From: Acidimicrobiales bacterium
Lineage (GTDB): Bacteria; Actinomycetota; Acidimicrobiia; Acidimicrobiales; AC-9
Length of the DNA: 34,024 bases
Direction: 5' to 3'
Assembly (NCBI GenBank): GCA_036270875.1
Contig: DATBBR010000143.1
Span: 1-34,024, forward strand
Numbering within the stretch: the stretch's first letter is position 1; each line of letters opens with the position of its first letter. The translations under genes were made by a program, and so were the position numbers. The notes beneath the pieces were generated by a model. The model was given only the letters and a program-made list of their open reading frames with translations, was not told the origin of the DNA and did not search any database. Shown here piece by piece: positions 1 to 8,001 of this stretch.

Positions 1-53
1 GGGGATGCGGTCTGGCCCGTGCCCACCGGGCCCTCCCTCAGCCACCCCCAGGA

Positions 54-116
54 TCAGGGCTCCCCGAGTACGACAGGCCCTGACCACAACCGGTTGTGGC
101 TACCAGTGTCCGGTAG
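54..116 (-). ncRNA. Putative structured leader RNA: three abutting hairpins
   Basis: Three perfect inverted repeats lie end to end. CTACC/GGTAG spans 100-116 with a 7-nt loop. The 16-bp palindrome CCACAACCGGTTGTGG spans 84-99. TCAGGGC/GCCCTGA spans 54-83 with a 16-nt loop. All lie just downstream, on the minus strand, of a near-consensus promoter at 135-164, so a leftward transcript would begin near 127 and fold at once. No convincing open reading frame is visible on that strand within the window. It could be a cis-regulatory leader or small RNA of a gene beyond the left edge. The 16-bp palindrome alone could instead be a DNA operator. I recognise no known riboswitch family here. Confidence 0.4.
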
Positions 117-134
117 CACAAGATCTAGCGTCTA

Positions 135-164
135 ATTACAGCACCGTAACTTCACGGCTGTCAA
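135..164 (-). promoter_or_regulatory. Leftward sigma70-type promoter
   Basis: Read on the minus strand, a perfect -35 TTGACA (164-159) is followed after 18 nt by -10 TGTAAT (140-135), one mismatch from TATAAT. Expected start of transcription is near 127, heading out of the window. The -10 lies inside the inverted repeat TTACAG-CA-CCGTAA (136-149), which resembles a sequence upstream of nurA at 32233-32250 and could be an operator. Confidence 0.6.
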
Positions 165-251
165 GAGACTGTGCCATATGGAGGGCGCTCCAAGGGCGAC
201 CGACCGCCCGGGGCAAGCCCCACCCACCCTGACCCGGTAGAACGTCGGGAC

Positions 252-1451
252 GTGGACGTGATCATCCGGACCATCGAGCCAGCGGAGGCCGAGGCCTGCG
301 CGCGCGCCGCCAGCCTTGCCTTCAGCCAGCCCTTCGACAAGGAGCGGTTCGAGGCCAGCTTCGACACCCTGGAGCCGGAGCGCACCCTGGCCGCCTGGGA
401 GGGTCCGACCGTGGTGGCGACGGCAGGGGCGTCGACGTTCCGTCTCTCGGTACCGGGCGGCCACCTGGGCGCCGCGGGGGTGCGAAACGTGGGGGTGCTG
501 CCGACCCACCGGCGTCGCGGCCTGCTGACCGAGCTCATTCGCCGACAGCTGGACGACGTCCGCAGCCGAGGGGAGCCCCTCGCCTGCCTCTGGGCGTCGG
601 AGAGCCGGATCTACCGCCGCTTCGGCTTCGGCCTGGCCGTCCTCGGCCTGAGCTGGGAGGTCGCCCGGGCGGCGACCCACTTCGTCCCCGGGATCCCGGT
701 GGACCTGCCCGTCCGTCTCGTCGAGGGGGACGAGGTCCGGCCCGCGATGGCCGCCGTCCACGAGCGCCTGTGGCGAACGAGGCCGGGGATGGTCGACCGC
801 TCCCCCGCCTGGATCAGCCTCCTGCTGCGCCGCCGCCGTGAGCTCCGCCACGCCCTGGTCGAGGGGCCATCGGGCGTCGAGGCGTACGCCTCGTACCGGG
901 TGACCGCCGACTGGAGCATCGGCGGCCCTCTACACGAGCTGGTCGCCGCAGAGGTCATCGCTGTCAGCCCCCAGGCCGAGGGCACCGTCTGGCGGTTTCT
1001 CCTCGACACCGACCTGGTCCGCACAGTCAAGGCCGGCCAGCGTCCGGTCGACGAGCCGCTGGTCTGGATGCTGGCCGACACCCAGGCCCTACAGCGCCGG
1101 GTGACCGACGCCCTCTGGGTGCGCCTGGTGGACCTCGAGGGGGCACTCTCCGGCCGCCGGTACTCGACCGACGTGGGTGTGGTTCTCGAGGTCTCGGACG
1201 CCTTCTGCCCGTGGAACGAGGGGCGCTGGTTATTGGAGGGTGGTCCTGACGGCGCCCGGTGCACCCGGACCTCCGCACGACCCGACCTGAGCCTCGATAC
1301 TGCCGACCTGGCCGCTACCTTCCTCGGCGGCGTCGGCCTCGGCCCGCTCGTCCGCGCTGGTCGCGTGGCCGAACGCGTCGCCGGCGCTGCGGCTCGCACG
1401 CACGCCGCGCTGGCGTGGGACCCCCCACCGTGGGCGGTCACCTTCTTTTAA
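252..1451 (+). CDS. Eis-like GNAT family N-acetyltransferase
   Basis: The product of 399 aa has the length and layout of the Eis group: an N-terminal GNAT domain, a second GNAT-like half and a sterol-carrier-like C-terminal domain. The acetyl-CoA loop [11 protein letters not shown] is at residues 82-92. The IYRRFGFG segment at 120-127 carries the tyrosine (Y121) at the position of the Eis general acid. The chain ends in Phe, as in Eis, where the C-terminal carboxylate takes part in catalysis. Family members acetylate amines, including aminoglycosides in mycobacteria; the substrate here is unknown. I chose the GTG at 252 because the longer ATG reading from 171 adds a low-complexity, Pro/Arg-rich stretch. 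GTG at 258 is also possible. No clear Shine-Dalgarno is seen. Confidence 0.85.
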   Translation: MDVIIRTIEPAEAEACARAASLAFSQPFDKERFEASFDTLEPERTLAAWEGPTVVATAGASTFRLSVPGGHLGAAGVRNVGVLPTHRRRGLLTELIRRQLDDVRSRGEPLACLWASESRIYRRFGFGLAVLGLSWEVARAATHFVPGIPVDLPVRLVEGDEVRPAMAAVHERLWRTRPGMVDRSPAWISLLLRRRRELRHALVEGPSGVEAYASYRVTADWSIGGPLHELVAAEVIAVSPQAEGTVWRFLLDTDLVRTVKAGQRPVDEPLVWMLADTQALQRRVTDALWVRLVDLEGALSGRRYSTDVGVVLEVSDAFCPWNEGRWLLEGGPDGARCTRTSARPDLSLDTADLAATFLGGVGLGPLVRAGRVAERVAGAAARTHAALAWDPPPWAVTFF

Positions 1452-1500
1452 GATCCGCCCGAGCGCACGCGGGCGCACATCCACGCACGGGAGGTCCATC

Positions 1501-1791
1501 ATGATCGCCGCCTTCTCTCTGACCCCGCTCGGCGTCGGGGAATCGGTCGGCGAGCTGGTCGCCGACGCGATCAGGGTCGTGCGCGACAGCGGGCTCGCTT
1601 CGGAAACCAACGCCATGTTCACCAACGTCGAAGGCGAATGGGACGAGGTGATGCCGGTCATCAAGGCCTGCGTGGACCGGGTCGCAGAGAGGGCGCCCAG
1701 GGTGAGCCTGGTCATGAAGATCGACTTTCGTCCCGACCATGACAACGCCATGACGACGAAGATGCAGTCGGTGCTGCGGCACCTCGGATGA
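1501..1791 (+). CDS. MTH1187-family thiamine-binding protein (UPF0045)
   Basis: This 96-aa protein fits the MTH1187/YqgV family: a small ferredoxin-like fold that assembles into tetramers and, in characterised members, binds thiamine or its pyrimidine part. Diagnostic stretches are the opening [21 protein letters not shown], the central T(N)[15 protein letters not shown] and the late [11 protein letters not shown] good Shine-Dalgarno (GGGAGG, 1489-1494) precedes the ATG. It ends 4 nt before the GTG of glycerol kinase, so the two are very likely cotranscribed and translationally coupled. Why a thiamine binder would travel with a glycerol kinase is not apparent from sequence. No TPP riboswitch is visible in the 49-nt gap upstream. 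Confidence 0.85.
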   Translation: MIAAFSLTPLGVGESVGELVADAIRVVRDSGLASETNAMFTNVEGEWDEVMPVIKACVDRVAERAPRVSLVMKIDFRPDHDNAMTTKMQSVLRHLG

Positions 1792-1795
1792 CGCG

Positions 1796-3313
1796 GTGAC
1801 AGTCGTGCTCGCCATCGACGCCGGCACCACGGGAGTTCGGGCGCTGGCCGTCGACGAGGCCGGATCTCCGGTGCTCTCGTCGTACCGAGAGCTGACCCAG
1901 CACTATCCCCGCCCCGGTTGGGTCGAGCACGATGCCGACGAGATCTGGCGCGGCGTCCAGCACGTGCTGTCGACGGTCAGCACCCAGCTGGCCGACCGCC
2001 ACGAGGCGGTCGCGGCCATCGGCATGACCAATCAGCGGGAGACGGCAGTGGCGTGGGACCGCGACACCGGCCGACCGCTCCACCGGGCGCTGGTGTGGCA
2101 GGACCGTCGGACCGCGGGGCGGTGCGACGCCCTCAGGGATGCCGGTTACCTGCCTCTGGTGCGGGACCGCACCGGGCTCGTCCTCGACCCCTATTTCTCG
2201 GCCACCAAGTTCGAGTGGCTGCTCACCGAGGGCGGCGTCCAGCGGAGCCCCGGACTGATGCTCGGGACCGTGGACTCCTGGGTGCTCTGGAACCTGACCG
2301 GTGGGCCGCACGGCGGGGTCCACCGCACGGACCCGTCCAACGCCAGCCGCACGCTTCTCTACGACATCGTCGATCGGCGCTGGTCCGAAGAGCTGTGCCA
2401 GCTGTTCGACATCCCCGGGTCGGCGCTGGCCGAGGTCCGCCCCTCCGCCGGCCGCTTCGGATCCGTCGCCCCCGGCGCCGTCGCCGGTCTCCAGGCTGGT
2501 GTGCCCGTGGGGGGGATCGCGGGTGACCAGGCCGCATCGCTGTTCGGCCAGGCGTGTGTGGGAACGGGCATGACGAAGAACACCTACGGCACCGGAAGCT
2601 TCGTCCTCATGAACGTCGGCGCCGCGCCCCCGCCACCTGCAGACGGGCTGCTCACCAGCGTGGCCTGGGAGCTCGACCCAGGCCTCGGTGGGCCCGGTCC
2701 CGACGTGGCCTACGCCCTAGAAGGGGCCATCTTCGCCACCGGTGCGGGCATCCAGTGGCTGCGCGACGGCCTCGGCATCATCTCCGAGGCGGCCGAGATG
2801 GGCCCGCTGGCCGCCAGCGTCGACAGCAGCGAGGGCGTGTTCATGGTGCCCGCCTTCACCGGCCTCGGCAGCCCCTGGTGGGATCCCTACGCCAGGGGCA
2901 CGGTCGTCGGCCTGACCCGCGGCGTGGGCCGGGCCCACGTGGCCCGGGCCATCGTGGAGGCGATGGCGTTCCAGACCCGCGACGTCGTCGAGGCGATGAC
3001 CGCCTGCTCGGGCCACGAGGTGCCCAGTCTTCGGGTCGACGGAGGGGCGTCGGTGATGGACCTGCTTCTTCAGATCCAGGCCGACCAGCTGCAGGCCCCC
3101 GTCACCCGACCCCGAGTGGTCGAGACGACCGGCGTGGGGGCGGCCCTGCTCGCCGGGCTGGCCGAGGGCGTGTGGGGCTCCATGGACGAGGTCGCCGGGC
3201 TGTGGACGCCTGAGGCGGCGATGACGCCTCGCGCCTCGAAGGCCGGCGCCGACGCCCATCACGAGGGGTGGCGCCGGGCCGTCGAGCGCGCCCTGGCCTG
3301 GGCCCCTTCCTGA
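1796..3313 (+). CDS. glpK: Glycerol kinase
   Basis: At 505 aa this is a full-length FGGY kinase that phosphorylates glycerol to sn-glycerol-3-phosphate using ATP. The phosphate-binding loop DAGTTGVR is at 8-15. Glycerol contacts are intact: R81/E82 in NQRET, Tyr133 in DPYFSATK and the catalytic Asp244 in GIAGDQAASLFGQ. The ADP-site motif NTYGTGSF follows at 262-269. The TDPSNASRTLLYD stretch is typical of true glycerol kinases, unlike the FGGY paralogue at 24620. It starts with GTG 4 nt after the thiamine-binding gene. Its stop is only 2 bp from the stop of the convergent ACT-domain gene, so there is no room for a terminator. Confidence 0.95.
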   Translation: MTVVLAIDAGTTGVRALAVDEAGSPVLSSYRELTQHYPRPGWVEHDADEIWRGVQHVLSTVSTQLADRHEAVAAIGMTNQRETAVAWDRDTGRPLHRALVWQDRRTAGRCDALRDAGYLPLVRDRTGLVLDPYFSATKFEWLLTEGGVQRSPGLMLGTVDSWVLWNLTGGPHGGVHRTDPSNASRTLLYDIVDRRWSEELCQLFDIPGSALAEVRPSAGRFGSVAPGAVAGLQAGVPVGGIAGDQAASLFGQACVGTGMTKNTYGTGSFVLMNVGAAPPPPADGLLTSVAWELDPGLGGPGPDVAYALEGAIFATGAGIQWLRDGLGIISEAAEMGPLAASVDSSEGVFMVPAFTGLGSPWWDPYARGTVVGLTRGVGRAHVARAIVEAMAFQTRDVVEAMTACSGHEVPSLRVDGGASVMDLLLQIQADQLQAPVTRPRVVETTGVGAALLAGLAEGVWGSMDEVAGLWTPEAAMTPRASKAGADAHHEGWRRAVERALAWAPS

Positions 3314-3315
3314 GC

Positions 3316-3993
3316 TCAGCAGATGCTCGGATGGGCCTGGTGCGAGACCCTCGTGACCAGCTCCGCCCAGCGGTGGTCACCGATGCTCGCCAGCACGGCC
3401 AGCTGCGCTCGCTCGCGGGAACGGAACGGGCGGCCCCGGCGGCCCAGGACCAGGGCCAGGTCGGCGCGGTCCAACGACGCCCAGGCCACGTCATCGGGTC
3501 CGCACTCACCGGCGGCGACCCGTACCGACGAGCGGCTGCCGGCCACGAATGCGCCCAACCAGGGACCTGGTGGCGTCACGCCCACGCTGGCCAGCGGAAC
3601 GGGCCCGTCAAGATCGATCACCGCCGCCCAGTCGGCGTCGAACACCCGCTGACTGTGCTCGGCCAGGTCGTCGAGGAGCCCGTCAATGGCCGTCTGCTCG
3701 ACAAGCGCAGCCGCCGTCCCGAGCGCCTCCAAGCCGGCGTCCGGGGCGCCACGGAGCGACGGCCGGACATCCTCGATGTCGACCCCGTCCACCTCCCCGA
3801 CCTCGGACACCATCAGCGACACCCGCTCCGCATCGGGCAGGTCCACGAGGACCTCGTCCACGGCGCGGCCGCCACCGCGCTCGAGGATCTCGACACCCAC
3901 CAGGTCGCCGCCCACGGCGCCGATGCGGCTGGCTACTGCGCCGAGCGCGCCGGGGCGATCCGGCACCCAAACCCTCACCAGATAGATCGGCAT
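3316..3993 (-). CDS. ACT-domain protein
   Basis: The 225-aa product begins with an ACT fold: LVRVWVPDRPGALGAVASRIGAVGGDLVGVEIL at about residues 4-36, then VDEVLVDLP, the usual beta-alpha-beta pattern of a ligand-sensing regulatory domain. The remaining two thirds (about 85-225) contain segments such as DADWAAVIDLDGP, SSVRVAAGECGPDDVAWASL and FRSRERAQLAVLASIGDHRWAELV, which look like a diverged GAF-type sensor, although I cannot confirm that. There is no catalytic domain, so an amino-acid or small-molecule sensor is the best guess. A TAGGCT hexamer ends 8 nt before the ATG, suggesting a leaderless mRNA. It lies downstream of plsC on the same strand, 108 bp away. Confidence 0.75.
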   Translation of the reverse strand: MPIYLVRVWVPDRPGALGAVASRIGAVGGDLVGVEILERGGGRAVDEVLVDLPDAERVSLMVSEVGEVDGVDIEDVRPSLRGAPDAGLEALGTAAALVEQTAIDGLLDDLAEHSQRVFDADWAAVIDLDGPVPLASVGVTPPGPWLGAFVAGSRSSVRVAAGECGPDDVAWASLDRADLALVLGRRGRPFRSRERAQLAVLASIGDHRWAELVTRVSHQAHPSIC

Positions 3994-4001
3994 GACAGCA
4001 G

Positions 4002-4007
4002 AGCCTA
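4002..4007 (-). promoter_or_regulatory. -10-like TAGGCT before the ACT gene
   Basis: TAGGCT on the minus strand ends 8 nt before the ATG at 3993, the spacing expected if transcription starts at or next to the start codon. No good -35 is seen at 16-18 nt. Confidence 0.35.
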
Positions 4008-4101
4008 CGTAGTCAAGGTTGCTGTCGCGTTTCCAAACCGAGAAGCTGGCGTTATGGGTCGTCGGCGCTCACCCGGCCGGCGTCTACGGGCCAGCCCCCC
4101 T

Positions 4102-4821
4102 CTACCCGGCGGCAGCGACCGGTTCGGGCGATGGAGTCGACCGGATGCGGGACTCCTCGGCGGCGCCCAGGACGGTCTTGCGGGTGGCGTACCGATCGAC
4201 GTACTCCTGGCCCGACACGTTGCGAAGCTCGAACATGATCTCGTCGGTGATCCGGCGGAGCACCCTCGGGTCGTCGGCTCTGTCGTAGTAGCGCTCGAAG
4301 GTCATCGGCGCCGAGAAGCGGATCGTGACGGGCATGAACAGCCGAGGCCGCACCTGGCCGATGGGCTGCAGCTCGCGCGTACCCACCATGGCGACGGCCA
4401 GCACGGGGACCCCGCAGTTGAGGGCCAGCCGGGCGACGCCGGTATGGCCCCGGTGCAGGCGCCCGTCGGGGGAGCGGGTGCCCTCTGGATAGATGCCGAA
4501 CAGCTCGCCCCGCTCGAGCACCTCCCGGGCGGCGTCCAGGGCGCCCTGGGCCGCCGAGCCGCCCTCCCGCTTGACCGGGATCTGCCCGAGCGCCCGGAAG
4601 AACCATGCTGATTTGGGGTCGTCGAAGTACTCGGCTTTGGCCACGAACGTCATCCGACGCCGCAGCACGAGGGGCAGGAAGATCGAGTCGGAGAACGACA
4701 GGTGGTTGCTGGCCAGGATCGCCGGCCCCGAACGGGGGACGTTCTCCAGGCCTTCCACCCTGACCCGGTAGAAGAAGCGCAGCACCGGGGTCAGCACCGC
4801 CTTCAACGCCCAGTACAACAT
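4102..4821 (-). CDS. plsC: 1-acyl-sn-glycerol-3-phosphate acyltransferase (PlsC family)
   Basis: The 239-aa protein has the LPLAT/PlsC signatures: the catalytic NHLSFSD (H40...D45), the FFRALGQIPVKR block, EGTRS at 113-117 and the PVLAVAMVGT block. An N-terminal hydrophobic stretch, LYWALKAVLTPVLRFFY, would anchor it to the inner membrane face. The reaction is acyl transfer to lysophosphatidate, giving phosphatidate; a role with a special acyl group is possible. The ATG at 4821 is preferred because AGGAG sits 5 nt ahead of it. The adjacent ATG at 4824 would be too close, and the reading to 4959 runs across the TetR promoter. It is divergent from a TetR gene whose palindromic operator lies about 85 bp upstream, so repression by that TetR is plausible. 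Confidence 0.9.
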   Translation of the reverse strand: MLYWALKAVLTPVLRFFYRVRVEGLENVPRSGPAILASNHLSFSDSIFLPLVLRRRMTFVAKAEYFDDPKSAWFFRALGQIPVKREGGSAAQGALDAAREVLERGELFGIYPEGTRSPDGRLHRGHTGVARLALNCGVPVLAVAMVGTRELQPIGQVRPRLFMPVTIRFSAPMTFERYYDRADDPRVLRRITDEIMFELRNVSGQEYVDRYATRKTVLGAAEESRIRSTPSPEPVAAAG

Positions 4822-4904
4822 CATGACTCCTATCTTGTCGTCACCGTCGTCCGCCGTCGACGCGCCATTGGGCGACGACCGAACAAGGTCCCGCCGCTCC
4901 GCTT

Positions 4905-4924
4905 CCTTGACCGGACGGTCAAGG
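4905..4924. promoter_or_regulatory. Palindromic TetR operator candidate
   Basis: Perfect 9-bp arms CCTTGACCG (4905-4913) and CGGTCAAGG (4916-4924) are separated by GA. The site lies between plsC and the TetR gene and covers the TTGACC -35 element of the latter. Size and symmetry fit operators of TetR-type regulators. Confidence 0.65.
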
Positions 4925-4935
4925 GTGCCTATGGT
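4907..4935 (+). promoter_or_regulatory. Promoter of the TetR gene
   Basis: TTGACC (4907-4912), a 17-nt spacer and TATGGT (4930-4935) form a plausible sigma70-type promoter. Transcription would start about 4942, at the in-frame GTG 4943. The commonly chosen ATG 4931 would then be part of the -10 box, and the mRNA would be leaderless from GTG 4943. Confidence 0.5.
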
Positions 4936-5560
4936 CCGCCCAGTGGACCGTCGTCTCACCCAGCGTGGTCGGGAGCGGCGTCGTCAACTCGTGGAGTACG
5001 CCGCCCGCCGCTTTGCCGAGAACGGGTACCACCCTACATCGGTGGCGGAGATCGTCGCCGGGCTGGGTGTGGGCAAAGGGGTCTTCTACTGGTACTTCTC
5101 TTCGAAAGAGGAGCTGTTCGGCGAGATCCTCCGTGAGGCGCAGCAGGAGCTGCGCCGCTGCCAGCAACAGGCCATTGCCGACGAGCCCGATCCCCTCCGT
5201 CGCATCGAGCTCGGCATCCGGACGTCCATGCGGTGGCTGGGCGACCATCGCCATCTGTTCACGCTCTTCCAGTTCGCAGCGACGGAGGAGCGTTTCTCGG
5301 GCATGCTGCGCCGGGGCGAGGAGGTGGCAGTCGGTGACGCTGCGCGCCACATCAAGGAGGGCATCGGGGCGGGACGGATACGCGATACCGACCCGACCGT
5401 GCTCACCCACGCGGTGCTCGGCGTCACGAACCATCTGGCGCGCGTGATGATCTTCGAGCACGGAGCCGCCCCCGACGACGTGGCCGACGCAGCCGTCGCC
5501 TTCTGTCTCGACGGGCTGTGCGGGCCACCGGAGCCGGCTCCCGCAGCCGCTGCGATCTGA
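4931..5560 (+). CDS. TetR family transcriptional regulator
   Basis: The product (209 aa from ATG 4931, or 205 aa from GTG 4943) carries the TetR N-terminal helix-turn-helix: RRQLVEYAARRFAENGYHPTSVAEIVAGLGVGKGVFYWYFSSKEELF. The C-terminal part is a helical ligand-binding domain with no recognisable specificity. The operator at 4905-4924 overlaps its own promoter, so autorepression is expected. The same site is positioned to control divergent plsC. A fatty-acyl or lipid ligand would make sense for a neighbour of plsC, but that is inference. Its stop is 4 bp from the stop of the convergent aminotransferase gene. The start is uncertain because ATG 4931 may belong to the -10 box. Confidence 0.88.
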   Translation: MVRPVDRRLTQRGRERRRQLVEYAARRFAENGYHPTSVAEIVAGLGVGKGVFYWYFSSKEELFGEILREAQQELRRCQQQAIADEPDPLRRIELGIRTSMRWLGDHRHLFTLFQFAATEERFSGMLRRGEEVAVGDAARHIKEGIGAGRIRDTDPTVLTHAVLGVTNHLARVMIFEHGAAPDDVADAAVAFCLDGLCGPPEPAPAAAAI

Positions 5561-5564
5561 CGCG

Positions 5565-6737
5565 CTACAGCTTCGTCAGCGACCGGCGCAGGCTGCGCAC
5601 GGCCTGACCGATCCGCTTCTCGTTCTCGATGAGGGCGAAGCGGACATGGGCGTCGCCCCCCGGCCCGAACCCCACGCCGGGCGAGGTTGCCACCTTCGCC
5701 TCGGACACGAGGAACTTGGAGAACTCCAGCGAGCCCATCTCGCGATACGGCTCGGGGATGGGCGCCCAGACGAACATCGTGCCCTTGGGTTTGGCCACGT
5801 CCCACCCCATGCGTGACAGGCCATCGCAGAGCGCGTCTCGCCGTCCCAAATAGATCTCGTTGACGACCTTGGGATAGTCGGAGGCCTCGTTCATGGCCAC
5901 GATGGCGGCGATCTGTATGGGCTGGAAGGTCCCGTAGTCCAGGTAGCTCTTCAACTTGGTCAGCGCGGCCACGATCTCCGGGTTGCCGACCATGAACGCC
6001 ACCCTCCAGCCCGCCATAGAGAAGGACTTGGTCAGCGTGTACAGCTCGACCGACACCTCTTTTGCCCCCGGCACCTGGAGGATCGACGGCGGCACGCACC
6101 CGTCGTAGTACGTGTCCGAGTAGGCGAAGTCGTGGACGAGCACGACCTCGTGCTCACGGGCGAAGTCCACCAGTCGCGACATCCAGCCGAGATCCACGCA
6201 CGCCGTCGTCGGGTTGTGCGGGAATGACAGCACGATGACCCGGGGCTTCGGCCAAGTGGACTCCCACACCTCCATGACGTTCTCGAAGAAGTCCTCCTCG
6301 GGGCCCATGCGCACCTGGCGCACGTCTGCCCCCGTGAAGAGGGGGGCATAGATGTGGATGGGGTACGACGGCGACGGCACCAGGGCGGTGTCGCCGGGGC
6401 CGATGAGGACCCACATCAGGTGGGACAACGCCTCTTTGGCTCCGATGGTGGTGACCACCTCGGTCTCCGGGTCGACCTCTACGCCGAAGCGGCGGAGGTA
6501 CAGGTTGGAGATGGCCAGACGAAGCTTGGGGATGCCGCGGCTCGCCGAGTAGCGGTGGTTGCGGGGATTGTGTGCCGCTTCGGCCAGCTTCTCGACCGCG
6601 ACATCGGGCGACGGGATGTCGGGGTTGCCGAAGCCGAGGTCGATGACGTCGCCGCCGGCGTGGCGGGCATCCCTCTTCAGGCTGTCGATCTGGCTGAAGA
6701 CGTACGGGGGCAGGCCCTTGATCCGGCGGAACTCCAT
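5565..6737 (-). CDS. Aminotransferase class I/II, AlaC-like
   Basis: The 390-aa protein is a fold-type I PLP enzyme close to E. coli AlaC (YfdZ), which makes alanine from pyruvate with glutamate as amino donor. Family-typical stretches are [11 protein letters not shown] at 4-14, GNPDIPSP at 37-44, [12 protein letters not shown] and [10 protein letters not shown]. Catalytic positions are present: N175 in PHNPT, D203 and Y206 in VHDFAYSD, the PLP lysine K237 in [11 protein letters not shown], and the substrate-carboxylate Arg in [16 protein letters not shown] hexamer ends 6 nt before the ATG, so it may have its own leaderless promoter, although it lies 42 bp downstream of the eRF1-like gene on the same strand. 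Exact substrate is inferred from family resemblance. Confidence 0.9.
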   Translation of the reverse strand: MEFRRIKGLPPYVFSQIDSLKRDARHAGGDVIDLGFGNPDIPSPDVAVEKLAEAAHNPRNHRYSASRGIPKLRLAISNLYLRRFGVEVDPETEVVTTIGAKEALSHLMWVLIGPGDTALVPSPSYPIHIYAPLFTGADVRQVRMGPEEDFFENVMEVWESTWPKPRVIVLSFPHNPTTACVDLGWMSRLVDFAREHEVVLVHDFAYSDTYYDGCVPPSILQVPGAKEVSVELYTLTKSFSMAGWRVAFMVGNPEIVAALTKLKSYLDYGTFQPIQIAAIVAMNEASDYPKVVNEIYLGRRDALCDGLSRMGWDVAKPKGTMFVWAPIPEPYREMGSLEFSKFLVSEAKVATSPGVGFGPGGDAHVRFALIENEKRIGQAVRSLRRSLTKL

Positions 6738-6743
6738 AGCAAG

Positions 6744-6749
6744 AAGGTA
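6744..6749 (-). promoter_or_regulatory. -10-like TACCTT before the aminotransferase gene
   Basis: TACCTT on the minus strand ends 6 nt before the ATG at 6737, a spacing that suggests a leaderless transcript initiated in the 42-bp gap after the upstream eRF1-like gene. Confidence 0.35.
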
Positions 6750-6779
6750 CCGTCTCGTCGCCGGCGATGGCCGGGATTG

Positions 6780-7892
6780 TCAGTACCGCAGAAGGGCGCC
6801 GATCCTGCCCATCACGTCGAGGTCGGCGCTGTCCACGCAGGTCACGACCCGACACGAGCGCAGCACCGCGTCCGCCACCGCCTCCTCCACGACGTCGTCC
6901 ACCAGGTCCATCTTCGCCGAGCAGACAGGACAGGTGCGGCCTCGCTCGGCCAGGGCCGCGCAGCGCGGGCACCGCCAGCCGGAAGTCGCGAACCCGGCCG
7001 AGACGAGCAAGGTCTCCACCCTCCGCTCGAGAAGCGCCCCGAGCACCCGCCCGAGCCCGACCACGGCGGTCCCCGTGCCGAGACGATCCCGGAGGGAGTC
7101 GAGGAGGGTCGTCTCCCGCTCGCGCTCGACCTGATCCTCGACCCGCAGCACCGCCTGGCGCACCTCCTCGTCGCCGGCGGTCGTCGGTGTCGAGAGGCGG
7201 GCCACGATGCGGTCACGCAGGTAGGAGTGCAGCTCCCGCTCGAGCTCGGCGAGCACCTCCTCGGGGCCGCTCAGGACCAGGTTCTCGAAGCCAGTCCCCT
7301 TGAAGACCGAGAACGCCAGGTGCCCAGCCCGTCTGAGGTGGTGCTGGGCAGCGACCGCCTGGTGGCCGTGCACGTGGTCTTTGTCCCATTCGCCCCGGTC
7401 GTCCTCGTGGCGGGGGAGCTCCTCGAACAGGGTCTCGGCGTGAGCGACCTCTCCCATCTCGACAACGAGCACTCGCGCCCGTTGCCGGTCCGCCAGCAGG
7501 ACCCCGAACCGCTCGTGCTCCTCGCTCAGTCGCTCGAGCTGGGCCACCTGTGGACTCCGGTTGACCACCAGCTGATCGCACACCGGCATCGGCAGCTCTA
7601 GGACCTCCCACAGGCCCGCGGCCTCACACGAGAACAGCGCCACGCCTCGCACCCTCGAGCGGTCCAGGCCCCGTCGGACATGGGCCACGATCCGGTCCAG
7701 GTCCCTGGCCGCGGGGCGCCCCCCGTTGGAGGAGCCGAGGGCCTCGCGGACCATACGATCGAGCTGGCGCTCGTACTCCTGCGGTCGTGGGCGTCGCCGG
7801 CCGTCCACGTCGAGGTAGAGCGAGACGACAGGCGCATCTTGGCTCTGGAACGCCGCCAGGATGCGAATGGTGTCCTTGGTCAGCGCAACCAC
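6780..7892 (-). CDS. Bacterial eRF1/Vms1-like protein with zinc ribbon
   Basis: The 370-aa protein has the layout of bacterial eRF1-like (baeRF/Vms1-type) proteins: an N-terminal domain opening with APVVSLYLDVDGR, a central domain with GVLLADRQRARVLVVEMGE, and a C-terminal segment with two CPxC pairs (C308/C311 and C321/C324) predicted to bind zinc. Relatives act as release factors or peptidyl-tRNA hydrolases in ribosome rescue. The usual glutamine loop (GGQ or GxxQ) is not obvious; the equivalent region reads KDHVHGHQAVAAQHHLRR at 171-188. Catalytic activity is therefore uncertain. The GTG at 7892 is chosen because GGGAGG lies 4 nt upstream; the longer ORF to 8084 adds low-complexity sequence. 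A TAGCAT box at 7918-7923 could be its -10. Confidence 0.75.
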   Translation of the reverse strand: MVALTKDTIRILAAFQSQDAPVVSLYLDVDGRRRPRPQEYERQLDRMVREALGSSNGGRPAARDLDRIVAHVRRGLDRSRVRGVALFSCEAAGLWEVLELPMPVCDQLVVNRSPQVAQLERLSEEHERFGVLLADRQRARVLVVEMGEVAHAETLFEELPRHEDDRGEWDKDHVHGHQAVAAQHHLRRAGHLAFSVFKGTGFENLVLSGPEEVLAELERELHSYLRDRIVARLSTPTTAGDEEVRQAVLRVEDQVERERETTLLDSLRDRLGTGTAVVGLGRVLGALLERRVETLLVSAGFATSGWRCPRCAALAERGRTCPVCSAKMDLVDDVVEEAVADAVLRSCRVVTCVDSADLDVMGRIGALLRY

Positions 7893-8001
7893 GAGACCTC
7901 CCGGCTCGGCTGTGGTGATGCTACGTCGCCTGGGCGGGACGTCGCCTGGTGAGGCCAAGGCCGGCCGGGGGGGGCGGCCCGTGTCGTCGGCGCCTCCCCG
8001 C

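Noticed and set aside
1-60. TPP-riboswitch-like GGGGGUGGCUGAG on the minus strand
   Set aside because: Only a short match to one conserved block; the second conserved domain of the TPP aptamer is absent in what can be seen.
5-232. Possible 75-aa protein at the left edge
   Set aside because: No family resemblance; it runs through the promoter and hairpin region, and its composition is that of random GC-rich sequence.
3268-4611. Long plus-strand open frame (447 codons) across the ACT and plsC genes
   Set aside because: It is the antisense shadow of two genes with clear family motifs and has Arg/His/Gly-rich, non-family sequence.
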